This document shows positions 1-8,276 of a DNA stretch of 64,000 nt, one piece after another. This DNA is from Nocardioides lianchengensis (GTDB taxonomy: Bacteria > Actinomycetota > Actinomycetes > Propionibacteriales > Nocardioidaceae), in NCBI RefSeq assembly GCF_900101465.1, contig NZ_FMZM01000001.1, forward strand, positions 62,001-126,000, given 5' to 3'. The notes under the pieces were generated by a model, which saw only the letters and a program-made list of their open reading frames with translations, ran no database searches and had not been told where the DNA came from. The first letter of the stretch is position 1. Every line of letters starts with the position of its first letter. A program made the translations under genes and the position numbers.

Positions 1-616
1 GACCGGTCCCGACGGCTACGCCTCCTCGCCGGAGCCGGCGCTGGTCTCGGCGGTGTGCCGGGCCAGCGACGTCCCCGTCTTCGTGCTGCTGCGGCTCAAC
101 GACTCGTGGACCACGACCGGCGGCGAGCTCACCCGGCTGCTCGGCCTGGCCGGTGACTACCTCGGCGCCGGTGCGGCCGGCCTGTCGTGGGGCTTCCTCG
201 ACAGCGAGCTGGAGGTCGACGTCGAGGTCTGCCGCCACCTCGCCACCGGCCTGCCGGGGGTGCCGTGGACCTTCCACCGGGCGTTCGACCACACCCTCGA
301 CCCCCGCCGCTCCTGGCGCCGGGTCCTCGACCTGCCCGGTCTGGCCGGGGTGCGCTCGGCCGGCTCGCCGCGCGGCATGGCCGTCGGCGGCGACGACCTG
401 CTCGCCACCGCGGAGTCCGACCCGGCGATCGCCCGGATGATGATGGCCGGCGGAGGCCTGCTCGCCGAGCAGGTGCCGTGGCTGGTCCGGGCCGGGGTGC
501 GCCAGTTCCACCTGGGCGTCCAGGCGCGGCCCGGCGCGTCGTACAAGTCCTACGTCGACGCGGGCCACGTCCGCTCCTGGCGCCGGCTCCTCGACGACAC
601 GCGGCAGCGCCGGTGA
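1..616 (+). CDS. cutC: CutC family protein, 5' end outside window
   Basis: The reading frame is open from base 2, so the start lies upstream. The fragment carries the TFHRAFDHT segment and the late GGG segment followed by a histidine-containing loop (QFHLG) expected of the TIM-barrel CutC family, named for copper homeostasis although its biochemical role is unsettled. The usual RPRGGDF motif after the second strand is replaced by RLNDSW, so this is a divergent member and the function should be read loosely. It overlaps the next gene by four bases (GTGA), which suggests translational coupling. The annotation is made from family resemblance only. Confidence 0.75.
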   Translation, partial: TGPDGYASSPEPALVSAVCRASDVPVFVLLRLNDSWTTTGGELTRLLGLAGDYLGAGAAGLSWGFLDSELEVDVEVCRHLATGLPGVPWTFHRAFDHTLDPRRSWRRVLDLPGLAGVRSAGSPRGMAVGGDDLLATAESDPAIARMMMAGGGLLAEQVPWLVRAGVRQFHLGVQARPGASYKSYVDAGHVRSWRRLLDDTRQRR

Positions 617-879
617 TCCTCATCGACCCGCCCCTGGTCCCCTCCCGGGGCCGGATGTGGTCCCACCTGGCCAGCGACACGTCGTACGACGAGCTGCACG
701 CCTTCGCCCGCACCCTCGGCATCCCCGAGCGCGGCTTCGACCGCGACCACTACGACGTCCCGTCCGAGTGGTACGACGACGTCCTGGCCGCGGGCGCCGT
801 CGCCGTGACCTCCCGCGAGCTGGTCGCCCGCCTGGTCGCCGCTGGCCTGCGCCGCCGCAAGCCCCGCCGCCCGACCTGA
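613..879 (+). CDS. DUF4031 domain protein
   Basis: This is an 88-residue cytoplasmic protein that starts at a GTG overlapping the previous stop codon. It begins VILIDPP, continues with WSHLASDTSYDELHAFA and carries DRDHYDVP, the signature of the actinobacterial DUF4031 family. The C-terminus is Arg-rich. The biochemical role of the family is unknown. The overlap with the CutC-like gene implies one transcript, and the pair converges on an amidohydrolase gene with a strong palindrome between them. Confidence 0.85.
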   Translation: MILIDPPLVPSRGRMWSHLASDTSYDELHAFARTLGIPERGFDRDHYDVPSEWYDDVLAAGAVAVTSRELVARLVAAGLRRRKPRRPT

Positions 880-893
880 CCCCCCGGCTCTCC

Positions 894-926
894 GGCCGAG
901 TCAGCACCAGTAGTGCTGACTCGGCC
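894..926. repeat. 14-bp perfect inverted repeat between convergent genes
   Basis: Arms GGCCGAGTCAGCAC and GTGCTGACTCGGCC flank a five-base loop. The structure sits 15 bases after the DUF4031 stop and 34 bases before the end of the convergent amidohydrolase gene, so it could end transcription in both directions. No T-run follows. A partial third copy (CTGCTGACTCG) lies just downstream at about 934-944. The GCCGAGTC core also forms a longer palindrome near 42.5 kb, so this may belong to a repeat family. Confidence 0.75.
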
Positions 927-959
927 CGCAACTTCTGCTGACTCGACGACGCGGGCGGG

Positions 960-2255
960 TCAGGTGGGCCAGAGGCGGCGGGCCCGGCGGGTCAGGTCGG
1001 CGCGGAGGGTGGTCAGGTCGGCGTCGACGAGGTGGCCGTCGGTGACGATCGGGGCGCCGCCGACGTAGACGTGGCGGGCCGAGCGCTCGGGGCCGAGGAC
1101 CAGGGCGGCGACGGGGTCGAGCACGTCGGCGACGTCGTCGCCGGGCCACACGACGACGTCGGCCTTGAGGCCGGGCTCCAGGAGGCCGATGTCGTGGCGG
1201 CCCAGGCAGCGGGCGCCGCCGACGGTGCCGAGCGCGAGGGCGTCGATGGGCAGGAACGCGGTCGGGTCGAGGTCGCGCTGGCGGGCCAGGAAGAGGGCCA
1301 TCCGCAGCTCGGGCTGCAGGGTGCCGATCTCGTTGGAGGCGACGCCGTCGACACCCAGGCCGACCGGGGCGCCGGCCGCGACCAGGTCGCGGACCCGGGC
1401 GATGCCGGCCCCGAGTCGGCTGTTGCTGGACGGGCAGTGCGCGACGCCGGTGCCGGCGTCGCCGAGGCGGACCACCTCACGGTCGGAGAAGTGGATGCCG
1501 TGGGCGACCCAGACGTCGTGGTCGATCCAGCCCAGGTCGTCGAGGAGCTCCAGCGGACGGCGTCCGAAGCGGGCGACGGAGTCGCGCTCCTCGTCGAGGG
1601 TCTCGGCGAGGTGGGTGTGCAGCCGGATCCCGAGCCGGCGCGCGAGCGTCGCGGACTCGCGCATCAGCTCCGGGGTGACGCTGAACGGGCTGCACGGCGC
1701 GGCGGTCACGAAGATGGTCTCGCCGTCGTGGAGCCGTGCGTGCACGGCCTCGGTGGACGCGAGGATCGCGTCGAGGTCCTCGACGACCGAGTCCGGCGGC
1801 AGCCCGCCGCGGCTCTCGCCCAGGTCCATCGAGCCCCGGGCGATGTGGGTGCGGACCCCGATCGACCGGGCGGCCGCGGCGATCGCGTCGAAGACCGAGT
1901 CGTCGCCGCCCGGGACCAGGTAGTGGTGGTCGGCGGCCGTCGTACAGCCGGAGAGCGCGAGCTCGGCGAGCGCGACCCGGGCCGCGGCCTCGACATCCTC
2001 GGGGGTCAGCCGCGCCCACACCGGGTAGAGCGTCTGCAGCCAACCGAAGAGCGTGCTGTCGACGGCCCAGCCGCGGGTCAGCCACTGGTAGAAGTGGTGG
2101 TGGGTGTTGACCAGCCCGGGCGTCAGCAGGTCGCCGTCGCACCGGACGACCACGTCGCCCTCCTCCGCCGGGACCGACCCGACGGCGGTGATCAGGCCGT
2201 CCTCGAACGCCACGTCGCCCGGCCACCGGGCGCCGCGCAGGACGGTGCGGGTCAC
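960..2255 (-). CDS. Amidohydrolase, probable 8-oxoguanine or related purine deaminase
   Basis: A 431-residue metal-dependent hydrolase of the cytosine deaminase / AtzB-TrzA type. Visible signatures are NTHHHFYQWL (metal histidines), DHHYLVP, HTHLAET, AHGIHF and GVDGVASNE (catalytic Asp). The HHFYQ and LSGCTTAADHHY segments resemble 8-oxoguanine deaminases, which convert 8-oxoguanine to urate, but hydroxytriazine-type deaminases share them, so the substrate is inferred. The GTG start overlaps the stop of the HD-domain gene (GTGA), so the two are co-translated. No purine catabolism genes are adjacent; a purine-type NCS2 permease lies 27 kb away. Confidence 0.8.
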   Translation of the reverse strand: MTRTVLRGARWPGDVAFEDGLITAVGSVPAEEGDVVVRCDGDLLTPGLVNTHHHFYQWLTRGWAVDSTLFGWLQTLYPVWARLTPEDVEAAARVALAELALSGCTTAADHHYLVPGGDDSVFDAIAAAARSIGVRTHIARGSMDLGESRGGLPPDSVVEDLDAILASTEAVHARLHDGETIFVTAAPCSPFSVTPELMRESATLARRLGIRLHTHLAETLDEERDSVARFGRRPLELLDDLGWIDHDVWVAHGIHFSDREVVRLGDAGTGVAHCPSSNSRLGAGIARVRDLVAAGAPVGLGVDGVASNEIGTLQPELRMALFLARQRDLDPTAFLPIDALALGTVGGARCLGRHDIGLLEPGLKADVVVWPGDDVADVLDPVAALVLGPERSARHVYVGGAPIVTDGHLVDADLTTLRADLTRRARRLWPT

Positions 2256-2857
2256 GCCTGCAGCCCGTCCAGCTCGCGCTCCAGGTTGGCCCGGGCCGCC
2301 GCCTCCCACTGCTCGCGCGCGTAGGCGGTGTGGAAGAGGTGCTCCTTGTCGGCCAGCCCGCCCAGCACCTGGGCCCGACCCGCGCGGAAGACCTCGTCGT
2401 CGAGATGGGCGTACTCCCGCCGCACCGACGAGGTGTACGACGCGTAGCGCTCGGCCGGGGCCGCCAGGATCGCCAGGTCGGCGTCGGAGAGCGCGCAGCC
2501 GTTGGCGTCGTCGTCGTCGGGGTGGTGGGTCTCGGTCAGTCGGACCAGCCGCGCGACCTCCTCGACCACCTCGGGCGCGACCAGCCCGGGCAGCGCGTCC
2601 TCGGCCCAGGTCGCCGAGCGCTCCTCAGCGTCGCGCTCGCCGTCGTAGACCGCGTCGTGGAACCACGCCGCGAGCAGCACCGCGCGGACGTCGTACGACG
2701 TGCCGGCGGCAGCCAGCTCGTCGAGCCGGTCCAGGACCTCGGTGAGGTGGAGCGTGTCGTGGTAGCCGCGCGTCTCGTCGGCGTAGGCCGCGATCAGCTC
2801 GTCCCGCAGGCCGGGGGAGTCGGGCAGGGGCCATCTGTCACTCAGGTCCACCCGCAC
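2252..2857 (-). CDS. HD-domain protein, predicted metal-dependent phosphohydrolase
   Basis: A 201-residue protein with YHDTLHL near the N-terminus and AAWFHDAVYD, giving the His...His-Asp arrangement of HD-type phosphohydrolases, plus a later ETHHPDD segment. The substrate is unknown. The start is taken as GTG at 2857, beginning VRVDLSDRW. Upstream codons in the same open frame look non-coding and run into the divergent promoter region. GTG at 2851 is an alternative start. It is the first gene of a two-gene unit with the amidohydrolase. Confidence 0.75.
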   Translation of the reverse strand: MRVDLSDRWPLPDSPGLRDELIAAYADETRGYHDTLHLTEVLDRLDELAAAGTSYDVRAVLLAAWFHDAVYDGERDAEERSATWAEDALPGLVAPEVVEEVARLVRLTETHHPDDDDANGCALSDADLAILAAPAERYASYTSSVRREYAHLDDEVFRAGRAQVLGGLADKEHLFHTAYAREQWEAAARANLERELDGLQA

Positions 2858-2874
2858 ATTCAACCAAGACGGAC

Positions 2875-2903
2875 TAGGGTCACGTGCACGAGAACCTGTT
2901 ACA
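2875..2903 (+). promoter_or_regulatory. Candidate -10 box and KstR-like operator
   Basis: TAGGGT at 2875-2880 is a plausible -10 box, which puts transcription near 2887. Directly downstream, 2890-2903 reads GAGAACCTGTTACA, matching 13 of 14 positions of the mycobacterial/rhodococcal KstR consensus TNNAACNNGTTNNA (first base differs). A repressor bound there would sit over the start of transcription. The next gene encodes a ketosteroid-isomerase-like protein, which fits a steroid regulon. Prediction only. Confidence 0.6.
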
Positions 2904-2918
2904 GAAATGAGAACGACG

Positions 2919-3296
2919 ATGGCAGCGAGCAACGAACGCATCCGCGAGGTGGTCGAGGCGTACGTCGACCGCGTCGGCAACGGCACGTCCGCCGAGGTCG
3001 TCGCCCTGTACGCCGAGGGCGCGACGGTCGAGGACCCGGTCGGCGCCGACGTGCTCACGACCCGCGAGCAGATCGCGACGTTCTACGGCAACCTCGACGG
3101 CCTGGAGCAGGAGACGAGCCTGGTCGAGGCCCGCATCGGTGGCGGCCAGGCGGCGTTCCTGTTCCGGATCAGCACCAAGGTCGGCGACCAGACCTTCACC
3201 ATGGCCCCGATCGACGTCATGACCTTCGACGACGACGGGCTGATCACCTCGATGAAGGCCTACTGGAACGCCGACACCGACATGACGGTGACCTGA
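2919..3296 (+). CDS. Ketosteroid isomerase-like protein (SnoaL/NTF2 fold)
   Basis: A 125-residue protein of the NTF2-like fold. The three residues expected in bacterial delta5-3-ketosteroid isomerase can be placed: Tyr15 in EAYVDR, Asp39 in ATVEDPVG (a near-exact family signature) and Asp99 in APIDVMTF. This makes steroid double-bond isomerisation a reasonable prediction rather than only a fold assignment. ATG at 2919 is preferred because GAGAACG precedes it; ATG at 2907 is in frame and possible. The KstR-like site at 2890-2903 supports steroid-linked control. No other steroid ring-degradation genes lie next to it. Confidence 0.8.
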   Translation: MAASNERIREVVEAYVDRVGNGTSAEVVALYAEGATVEDPVGADVLTTREQIATFYGNLDGLEQETSLVEARIGGGQAAFLFRISTKVGDQTFTMAPIDVMTFDDDGLITSMKAYWNADTDMTVT

Positions 3297-3305
3297 CCCG
3301 ACGGG

Positions 3306-4010
3306 TCAGACGCGGGTCGCCGGCAGGCTGAGCGCGGCGGAGGAGCCGAACTCGGCCGCGGCGGAGCGCAGCCGGGGGGCGGGGCGCGGCCGGTCGTTGG
3401 CCGGCAGCGCCAGGTCGCCGAGGTCGCGCCAGGCGCCGTCGTGGACGCTCAGGCCGGTGAGGTGCAGGCGCAGGTGGTCGTGGCTCGCGGGCGCCGGGCG
3501 GACCACGAGCTGGAGCCCGTGCGTGGTCGCGAGCGCCTCGAAGGCGAAGTAGCCGCTGGCCTCGGTGCGGGTGCGGCCCACCAGGCGGCCGTCGGCGTCG
3601 AGCAACCGGACCCGGGCGCCCGCGAGGGTGGCGGTCGGGTCGGCGCCGTCCACGACCCGGCCCTGCAGCACGCCGGCCGGGGCCGGGGCCTCGACGACGC
3701 GGCGGGCGGGGGAGGTGCGCGTGTCGCGGGTGAGTCGTACGTCGAGCTCGGAGACGTAGCCGGCCCGCACGACGACCGCGGAGGTGCTGGTGGTGAAGCG
3801 GGTGGGGTCCGACTCGGCGCGCTCGTCCTCGACCTCGACGAAGTAGCGGCCGGCCGGGAGCCGGAGCGACCAGGAGCCGGCGTACGACCGCTTGCGGCCG
3901 AGGCAGCGGCCGTCGACGGCGTACCACCGGATCTGGACGACGCAGGGTCCGGGGGCGTGGATGCGGCCCTGGATGCGGCCCCGCTCGGTCGTGGTGCTGG
4001 TCGTGCTCAT
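3306..4010 (-). CDS. Carboxypeptidase-regulatory-like beta-domain protein, no signal peptide
   Basis: A 234-residue protein with no signal peptide or membrane segment. An N-terminal beta-domain (about 10-95) contains RIRWYAVDGRCLG-type residues and LRLPAGRYFVEV. A second domain (about 112-190) contains LQGRVVDGAD and TEASGYFAFE, typical of carboxypeptidase regulatory-like folds. Both parts align by eye with the first and last domains of the secreted protein encoded next door (4144-5406), so it looks like a shortened paralogue that has lost the export signal and the middle domains. The ATG is preceded by GGAGAAAGCC. Function unknown. Confidence 0.7.
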   Translation of the reverse strand: MSTTSTTTERGRIQGRIHAPGPCVVQIRWYAVDGRCLGRKRSYAGSWSLRLPAGRYFVEVEDERAESDPTRFTTSTSAVVVRAGYVSELDVRLTRDTRTSPARRVVEAPAPAGVLQGRVVDGADPTATLAGARVRLLDADGRLVGRTRTEASGYFAFEALATTHGLQLVVRPAPASHDHLRLHLTGLSVHDGAWRDLGDLALPANDRPRPAPRLRSAAAEFGSSAALSLPATRV

Positions 4011-4143
4011 GGCTTTCTCCCCATGGATGGTGCGGACGGGCGCCGATCGCCGTCGATGGCACGAACCTAGGGAGCGAGGATCAAGACCGTGTGTCGGTTT
4101 TCGTCAGGTCTGGTTCAAGAAAGCCGCAAGGGAGCCCGACTGC

Positions 4144-5406
4144 TCAGGCGGGCAGGCAGGTCTCGGACTGCGGCGGGGACACGGTGGAGCGGGGGAGAGC
4201 CACGGGGCCGAGGTTGCTCGCCTGTCCGGTGCGGACCGCGATCCCGCGCCGCTCGGCGCGCGTGAAGATGCAGTAGTTGTTGCGGGTGCTCATGTAGCCG
4301 CCACGGTCGGCCTGCGGCAGGGCCACGACGGTGAGCCCTGACTGGGTGCTCAGCTGGCCGCCGAAGCGGAAGCCGCCGGTGCGGTTCGCCACCACGCTGC
4401 CGAGCTGCTGGCCGGACTTGGAGAACAGCAGCACCTGCGCGCCGGCGAGCCCGAAGCCTTGATCCGCGGCGTCGACGACCCGTCCGGTGACCGACGCGCC
4501 GCGCTTGGTCCAGGTGAACCGGCTGGCCAGGTCGGCGCGGCCCGGGCGCACGTTCGCGCCGGCGATGGGGCCGGTGCGGGCGAGCCAGTCGCCGTTGCCG
4601 GGCGCGACGAGGGTGTAGCGGCCGGGGTAGAGGCCGCGGAAGGTGACCTTGCCGCCGCGGGCGGTGGCGGTCCACCACTGGCCGGTCTTCTTGCTGACCG
4701 CGGTCACGGCGAACTTCCCGGTCGCCCGGGAGCCGTCGCCGCGGAACAGGTCGACCAGCAGGCTGCCGCCCTTCTTGCGCAGCCGGATGCCGACGTTCTT
4801 GGCCCGCCCCTGCTTCAGCCGGCCGACGTAGGTGCTCTTGTCGACGTAGGTGCCGCGGCGGTCGTAGGTGAAGACGGAGTACTTGCCGGTCGGGAGGCCG
4901 CCGATGGCGAACTGGCCCTTGTCGTTGGCCTTGGTCTCGTAGGACTGCTCGTAGGTGTTGGCGGCCACGACGCGGGCGCCCTTCCCGACCACGCCACCGG
5001 TGCGGACCGTGCCGGTGATCGCGGCGCCGGGTCGCATCCGGACGTCCTTCTGGACGCTCCGGTTGCGGATCGTCACGGTGACGTCGGCGGGTGCGTACTT
5101 CGTGACGTCGTACGACGGCCGCTGGTCGACGAACTGCAGGTGGTAGGTGCCGGGGGCCAGGCTCAGCGTGTAGATGTCGCCGCTGACCCGCTTCTCACCC
5201 AGGTAGGTCCAGTCCCGCGTGAACCACTTCAGCCGCAGCCTCGGCAGCTTGCCGGGCGTCAGCACCTGGCCCCGGACCTCGAACGTGCGGGCGGCCGACG
5301 CGGCGTCCGCCGGGGCGGTCGCGGCGACGGACAGCAGCAGCGAGGCGAACAGGCCGACGAGCACGGCCAGGACGGTCGTGGTGCGGCGGGCGGTGGTGGT
5401 CCCCAT
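4144..5406 (-). CDS. Secreted multi-domain beta-sandwich protein (carboxypeptidase regulatory-like repeats)
   Basis: A 420-residue protein with a Tat/Sec-like N-terminus (Arg pair, hydrophobic stretch about 14-32, APADA cleavage site near residue 36). The mature part is a string of all-beta domains with the repeated pattern GTYHLQFVD, GKYSVFTYD and GRYTLVAPG, ending in a VTGRVVDAAD domain. Such domains usually serve as scaffolds or in binding on the cell surface; no enzyme motif is visible. ATG 5406 is chosen for the GGAG nine bases upstream and for the signal peptide. It lies 133 bases upstream of its shorter relative, on the same strand. Confidence 0.75.
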   Translation of the reverse strand: MGTTTARRTTTVLAVLVGLFASLLLSVAATAPADAASAARTFEVRGQVLTPGKLPRLRLKWFTRDWTYLGEKRVSGDIYTLSLAPGTYHLQFVDQRPSYDVTKYAPADVTVTIRNRSVQKDVRMRPGAAITGTVRTGGVVGKGARVVAANTYEQSYETKANDKGQFAIGGLPTGKYSVFTYDRRGTYVDKSTYVGRLKQGRAKNVGIRLRKKGGSLLVDLFRGDGSRATGKFAVTAVSKKTGQWWTATARGGKVTFRGLYPGRYTLVAPGNGDWLARTGPIAGANVRPGRADLASRFTWTKRGASVTGRVVDAADQGFGLAGAQVLLFSKSGQQLGSVVANRTGGFRFGGQLSTQSGLTVVALPQADRGGYMSTRNNYCIFTRAERRGIAVRTGQASNLGPVALPRSTVSPPQSETCLPA

Positions 5407-5496
5407 GGCGAGAGCTCCGAGCAGACAGGCGGACGGGTCGGACTCCATCGTAGGTCGGCAGCCGGGGCCCGCCCTCAAGGAAGGTGCAGGGTTCCC

Positions 5497-6354
5497 TCAA
5501 GATCCGACGGCGACCTCGGGAGGGCGCATCGCCCACCGGATCGTGCCGGTCGCGGCGGTGCCGAGGACCCGGACGACGGTGCGCTCGGAGACCGGCAGCC
5601 ACGGCAGTCGCAGCGGCGGCCGGGTCCAGGCTGGCATCAGGCCGACGGCGGCCGCGGACAGGACGGCGTACGGCGGCCGCGCGGCGAGCGGCAGCGGCGG
5701 GTGCACCAGGACGTGGCGGACCGCCTCCCGCGCCTCCGGCGTCCCGCCCAGCTCGGGACGGTACGACGCCAGCACGTCGCGCAGCTCGGCCTCGGTGGTC
5801 GGCGGCTCGAGCACCCCGAGCCGGCGGGCGACCTCGCCGGCCTGGGCGACGTACTCGTCGCGCTCGGCGCCCTGCAGCGGCGCGGCGCCGTAGACGGTGT
5901 GCGCGCGCAGGAAGCTGTCGATCTCGGCGACGTGCACCCACTGCAGCAGGTGCGGGTCCGAGGCGGCGTACGGCGTGCCGTCCGGCATGGTGCCGGTGAC
6001 CCGCCGGTGGATGGCCCGCACGATCGCGATGGTGCGCTCGGCGTCCTCGACGTGGCCGAAGGTGGTGGTGGCCAGGAAGGTGCTGGTGCGGTGCAGCCGG
6101 CCCCACATGTCGCCGCGGTAGCCCGAGTGCTCCGCCACGCCCCGCATCGCCGCCGGGTGCAGGGTCTGCAGGAGCAGGGCCCGGAGACCGCCGACGAACA
6201 TCGACGCGTCGCCGTGCACCCGGGTGATCGGGCTGCCCGGTTCGTAGAGCCGCGGCCCGGGTCGGCCGTGGATGCGGTCGCGCTCGCGGGCGCCGTCCGG
6301 CCCGGCGACCCGCTCGAAGAGCGCGGCGCCGAGCCGGGTGCGGAGATCGGTCAT
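5497..6354 (-). CDS. Oxygenase MpaB family protein (DUF2236)
   Basis: A 285-residue protein with the family signature LLLQTLHPAAMRG (about 60-72), RTSTFLATTTFG and YAASDPHLLQWVH. The family includes mycophenolic acid MpaB and latex-clearing proteins, which are haem-dependent oxygenases, but most actinobacterial members have no known substrate. The protein appears cytoplasmic, with only weakly hydrophobic helices near the C-terminus. TACCGT lies seven bases before the ATG, consistent with a leaderless transcript. It faces the RtcB gene in the same direction with a 31-base gap. Confidence 0.8.
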   Translation of the reverse strand: MTDLRTRLGAALFERVAGPDGARERDRIHGRPGPRLYEPGSPITRVHGDASMFVGGLRALLLQTLHPAAMRGVAEHSGYRGDMWGRLHRTSTFLATTTFGHVEDAERTIAIVRAIHRRVTGTMPDGTPYAASDPHLLQWVHVAEIDSFLRAHTVYGAAPLQGAERDEYVAQAGEVARRLGVLEPPTTEAELRDVLASYRPELGGTPEAREAVRHVLVHPPLPLAARPPYAVLSAAAVGLMPAWTRPPLRLPWLPVSERTVVRVLGTAATGTIRWAMRPPEVAVGS

Positions 6355-6385
6355 GTCCCCGACGGTAGTCCGGGGTTCGCGACCC

Positions 6386-7555
6386 TCAGTCGCCCTTGAC
6401 GTTGACGATCTGCCGCAGCACGTGGCGGACCTCGACGAGGTCCGCCGCGTCGGCCATCACCCGGTCGATGTCCTTGTAAGCCGCTGGGATCTCGTCGATG
6501 AACGCGTCGGTGTCCCGGTACTCGATCCCGACCATCGCCTCCTGGAGCTGCTCCCGGGTGAAGGTCCGCCGCGCCCTCGACCGGGAGTACTCCCGCCCCG
6601 CCCCGTGCGGGGCCGAGTTCAGCGAGGGCGCGAACCCCTTGCCGGTCACGACGTACGACGCGGTGCCCATCGACCCGGGGATCAGCCCGGGCCGCCCGGC
6701 CTCGGCGTTGATCGCGCCCTTCCGGGAGAGCCACACGTCCCGGCCGACGTGGTGCTCCTGCTCGGTGTAGTTGTGGTGGCAGTTGATCTCCTCCTGCCGC
6801 TCCACCGGGCCGCCGGTCCACTCCTCGACCTGCCGCACCAGCCGGTCCATCATCTCCTCGCGGTTGAGCAGCGCGTAGTGCTGCGCCCACCGCATCTGGC
6901 GGATGTAGGCCCAGAACTCGTCGGTGCCCTCGGCGAGGTAGGCGAGGTCCTGGTCGGGCAGCGGGATCCACCACTTCGCGCAGAGGTCGCGGGCGACCTG
7001 GATGTGCTTCTGGGCGATCTTGTTGCCGACGCCCCGGGAGCCCGAGTGCAGGAACAGCCACACCCGGTCGAGCTCGTCGACCGTCACCTCGATGAAGTGA
7101 TTGCCCGACCCCAGCGTGCCCAGCTGCAGCTCCCAGCGCCCGGCGTACGACGCGGGGTCGAAGCCGGCCTGCTCGGCCCGTCGGGTCAGCTCCTCCAGCC
7201 GCACCCGCGTGTGGTCGCGGCTGATCGTCCGGTTGCTGACGCCGGCCGAGAGCGGGATGGCCCGCTCGACGGCCTCGCGCAGGCTGCGCCGCTCGGCGGG
7301 CAGCTCGTCGCGGGTGAGCTGGGTGCGCACGGCGATCATGCCGCAACCGATGTCGACGCCGACGGCGGCCGGCATGATCGCGCCGAGCGTGGGGATGACC
7401 GAGCCGACGGTCGCCCCCCGTCCCAGGTGGGCGTCGGGCATCAGCGCCAGGTGCGGGTGGATGAACGGCATCGTCGACGCCGTCACCGCCTGCTGGCGCG
7501 TGCCCTCCTCGAGGATCGAAGCCCAGCTGATGAGCTTCTTGGTGATCTGCTCCAT
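6386..7555 (-). CDS. rtcB: RtcB-type RNA-splicing ligase
   Basis: A 389-residue GTP- and Mn-dependent RNA ligase that joins 2',3'-cyclic phosphate or 3'-phosphate ends to 5'-OH ends. The metal-binding and catalytic residues can be placed: Asp68 and Cys71 in VGVDIGCG, His153 in GSGNHF, His170 in LHSGSRG, the histidine pair 260-261 in CHHNYTE, and the guanylylated His317 in APHGAGR. KGAINAEAGRPGLIPGSMG is present. ATG 7555 has AAGGAAAGGA upstream; the longer open frame is not coding. No archease or RtcA gene is nearby, so it probably acts in RNA repair rather than tRNA splicing. Confidence 0.95.
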   Translation of the reverse strand: MEQITKKLISWASILEEGTRQQAVTASTMPFIHPHLALMPDAHLGRGATVGSVIPTLGAIMPAAVGVDIGCGMIAVRTQLTRDELPAERRSLREAVERAIPLSAGVSNRTISRDHTRVRLEELTRRAEQAGFDPASYAGRWELQLGTLGSGNHFIEVTVDELDRVWLFLHSGSRGVGNKIAQKHIQVARDLCAKWWIPLPDQDLAYLAEGTDEFWAYIRQMRWAQHYALLNREEMMDRLVRQVEEWTGGPVERQEEINCHHNYTEQEHHVGRDVWLSRKGAINAEAGRPGLIPGSMGTASYVVTGKGFAPSLNSAPHGAGREYSRSRARRTFTREQLQEAMVGIEYRDTDAFIDEIPAAYKDIDRVMADAADLVEVRHVLRQIVNVKGD

Positions 7556-7652
7556 GGTCCTTTCCTTGCTGGCAGTCGTCGGCCGGACGGCCGACGACTG
7601 CCGAAGGTAGGTGCCCGGAAACGCCTTGCTCGACGGGTTTTGCCTGTGCTGG

Positions 7653-8276
7653 TCAGCCGGCGTGGATCGGCGGACCCACCTTGAGGGGGCCGTCGCCCAG
7701 GACCGCTTGCCGCCGGCCCGATCGCAGAGCCTCGTCGGCGGTGAAGACCGTCGAGGACGTGTCCTCGTCGGCGAGGTTGCTGCGCAGCACTCCTCCACCG
7801 CCCCGGACCCACGCGGGCCGGCCCAGGCACGCGCGGGGCACTCGGACCCGGATCCGGTCCCGCGCGTTGTCGAAGCGCACCCGCTTGCGCTCGCAGGCGA
7901 CCTCCGCGCCCGAGGTCTTGGCGGTCAGCGAGAGCATCCTGCCGAGCGGGCTCCGCATCGCCTGCAGGTCGTACTCCTCGTCGGGGGTCACCAGGCGCAC
8001 CGGCGCGAGGGTGTAGCCGCCGCGGAGGTCGCGGACCTTGATGGTGACGATCACCGCGCCCTGCGTGTGGTCGACCCGCAGGCGGGTGACGTCGGTGGAG
8101 GTGTTCGTGGAGTCGCGCCGCACGCTGGCCTGCTCCTCGTCGTCGGGCAGGACGAACCGCAGCACGTCGCCGCGGGAGTCGTGGTGCGTCCAGGTCTCGG
8201 CTGCCGCGGAACCGGCCGTGACGACCGGCGCGGCGAGGACGACCAGCGCACTCACGAGTACGGCGGCGCGCCTCAC
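7653..8276 (-). CDS. Secreted protein, third copy of a tandem family
   Basis: A 207-residue exported protein with a signal peptide (about 1-26, ending GSAAA) followed by TWTHHDSRGDVLRF. It shares with its two upstream neighbours the segments TDVTRLRVDH, RDLRGGY, RLVTPDEEYD, a cysteine in ACERK, VPRACLG and TADEALRSG. Two conserved cysteines could form a disulfide. The C-terminus (LKVGPPIHAG) departs from the KVGKKVR ending of the other copies. The GTG start overlaps the stop of the preceding copy (GTGA). The family is not one I recognise; function unknown. Confidence 0.75.
   Translation of the reverse strand: MRRAAVLVSALVVLAAPVVTAGSAAAETWTHHDSRGDVLRFVLPDDEEQASVRRDSTNTSTDVTRLRVDHTQGAVIVTIKVRDLRGGYTLAPVRLVTPDEEYDLQAMRSPLGRMLSLTAKTSGAEVACERKRVRFDNARDRIRVRVPRACLGRPAWVRGGGGVLRSNLADEDTSSTVFTADEALRSGRRQAVLGDGPLKVGPPIHAG

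Noticed and set aside
4459..6399. 646-codon plus-strand frame across two minus-strand genes
   Set aside because: It has Gly/Ala/Arg-rich low complexity and lies antisense to the secreted protein and the MpaB gene, both with recognisable domains and ribosome-binding or -10 signals.
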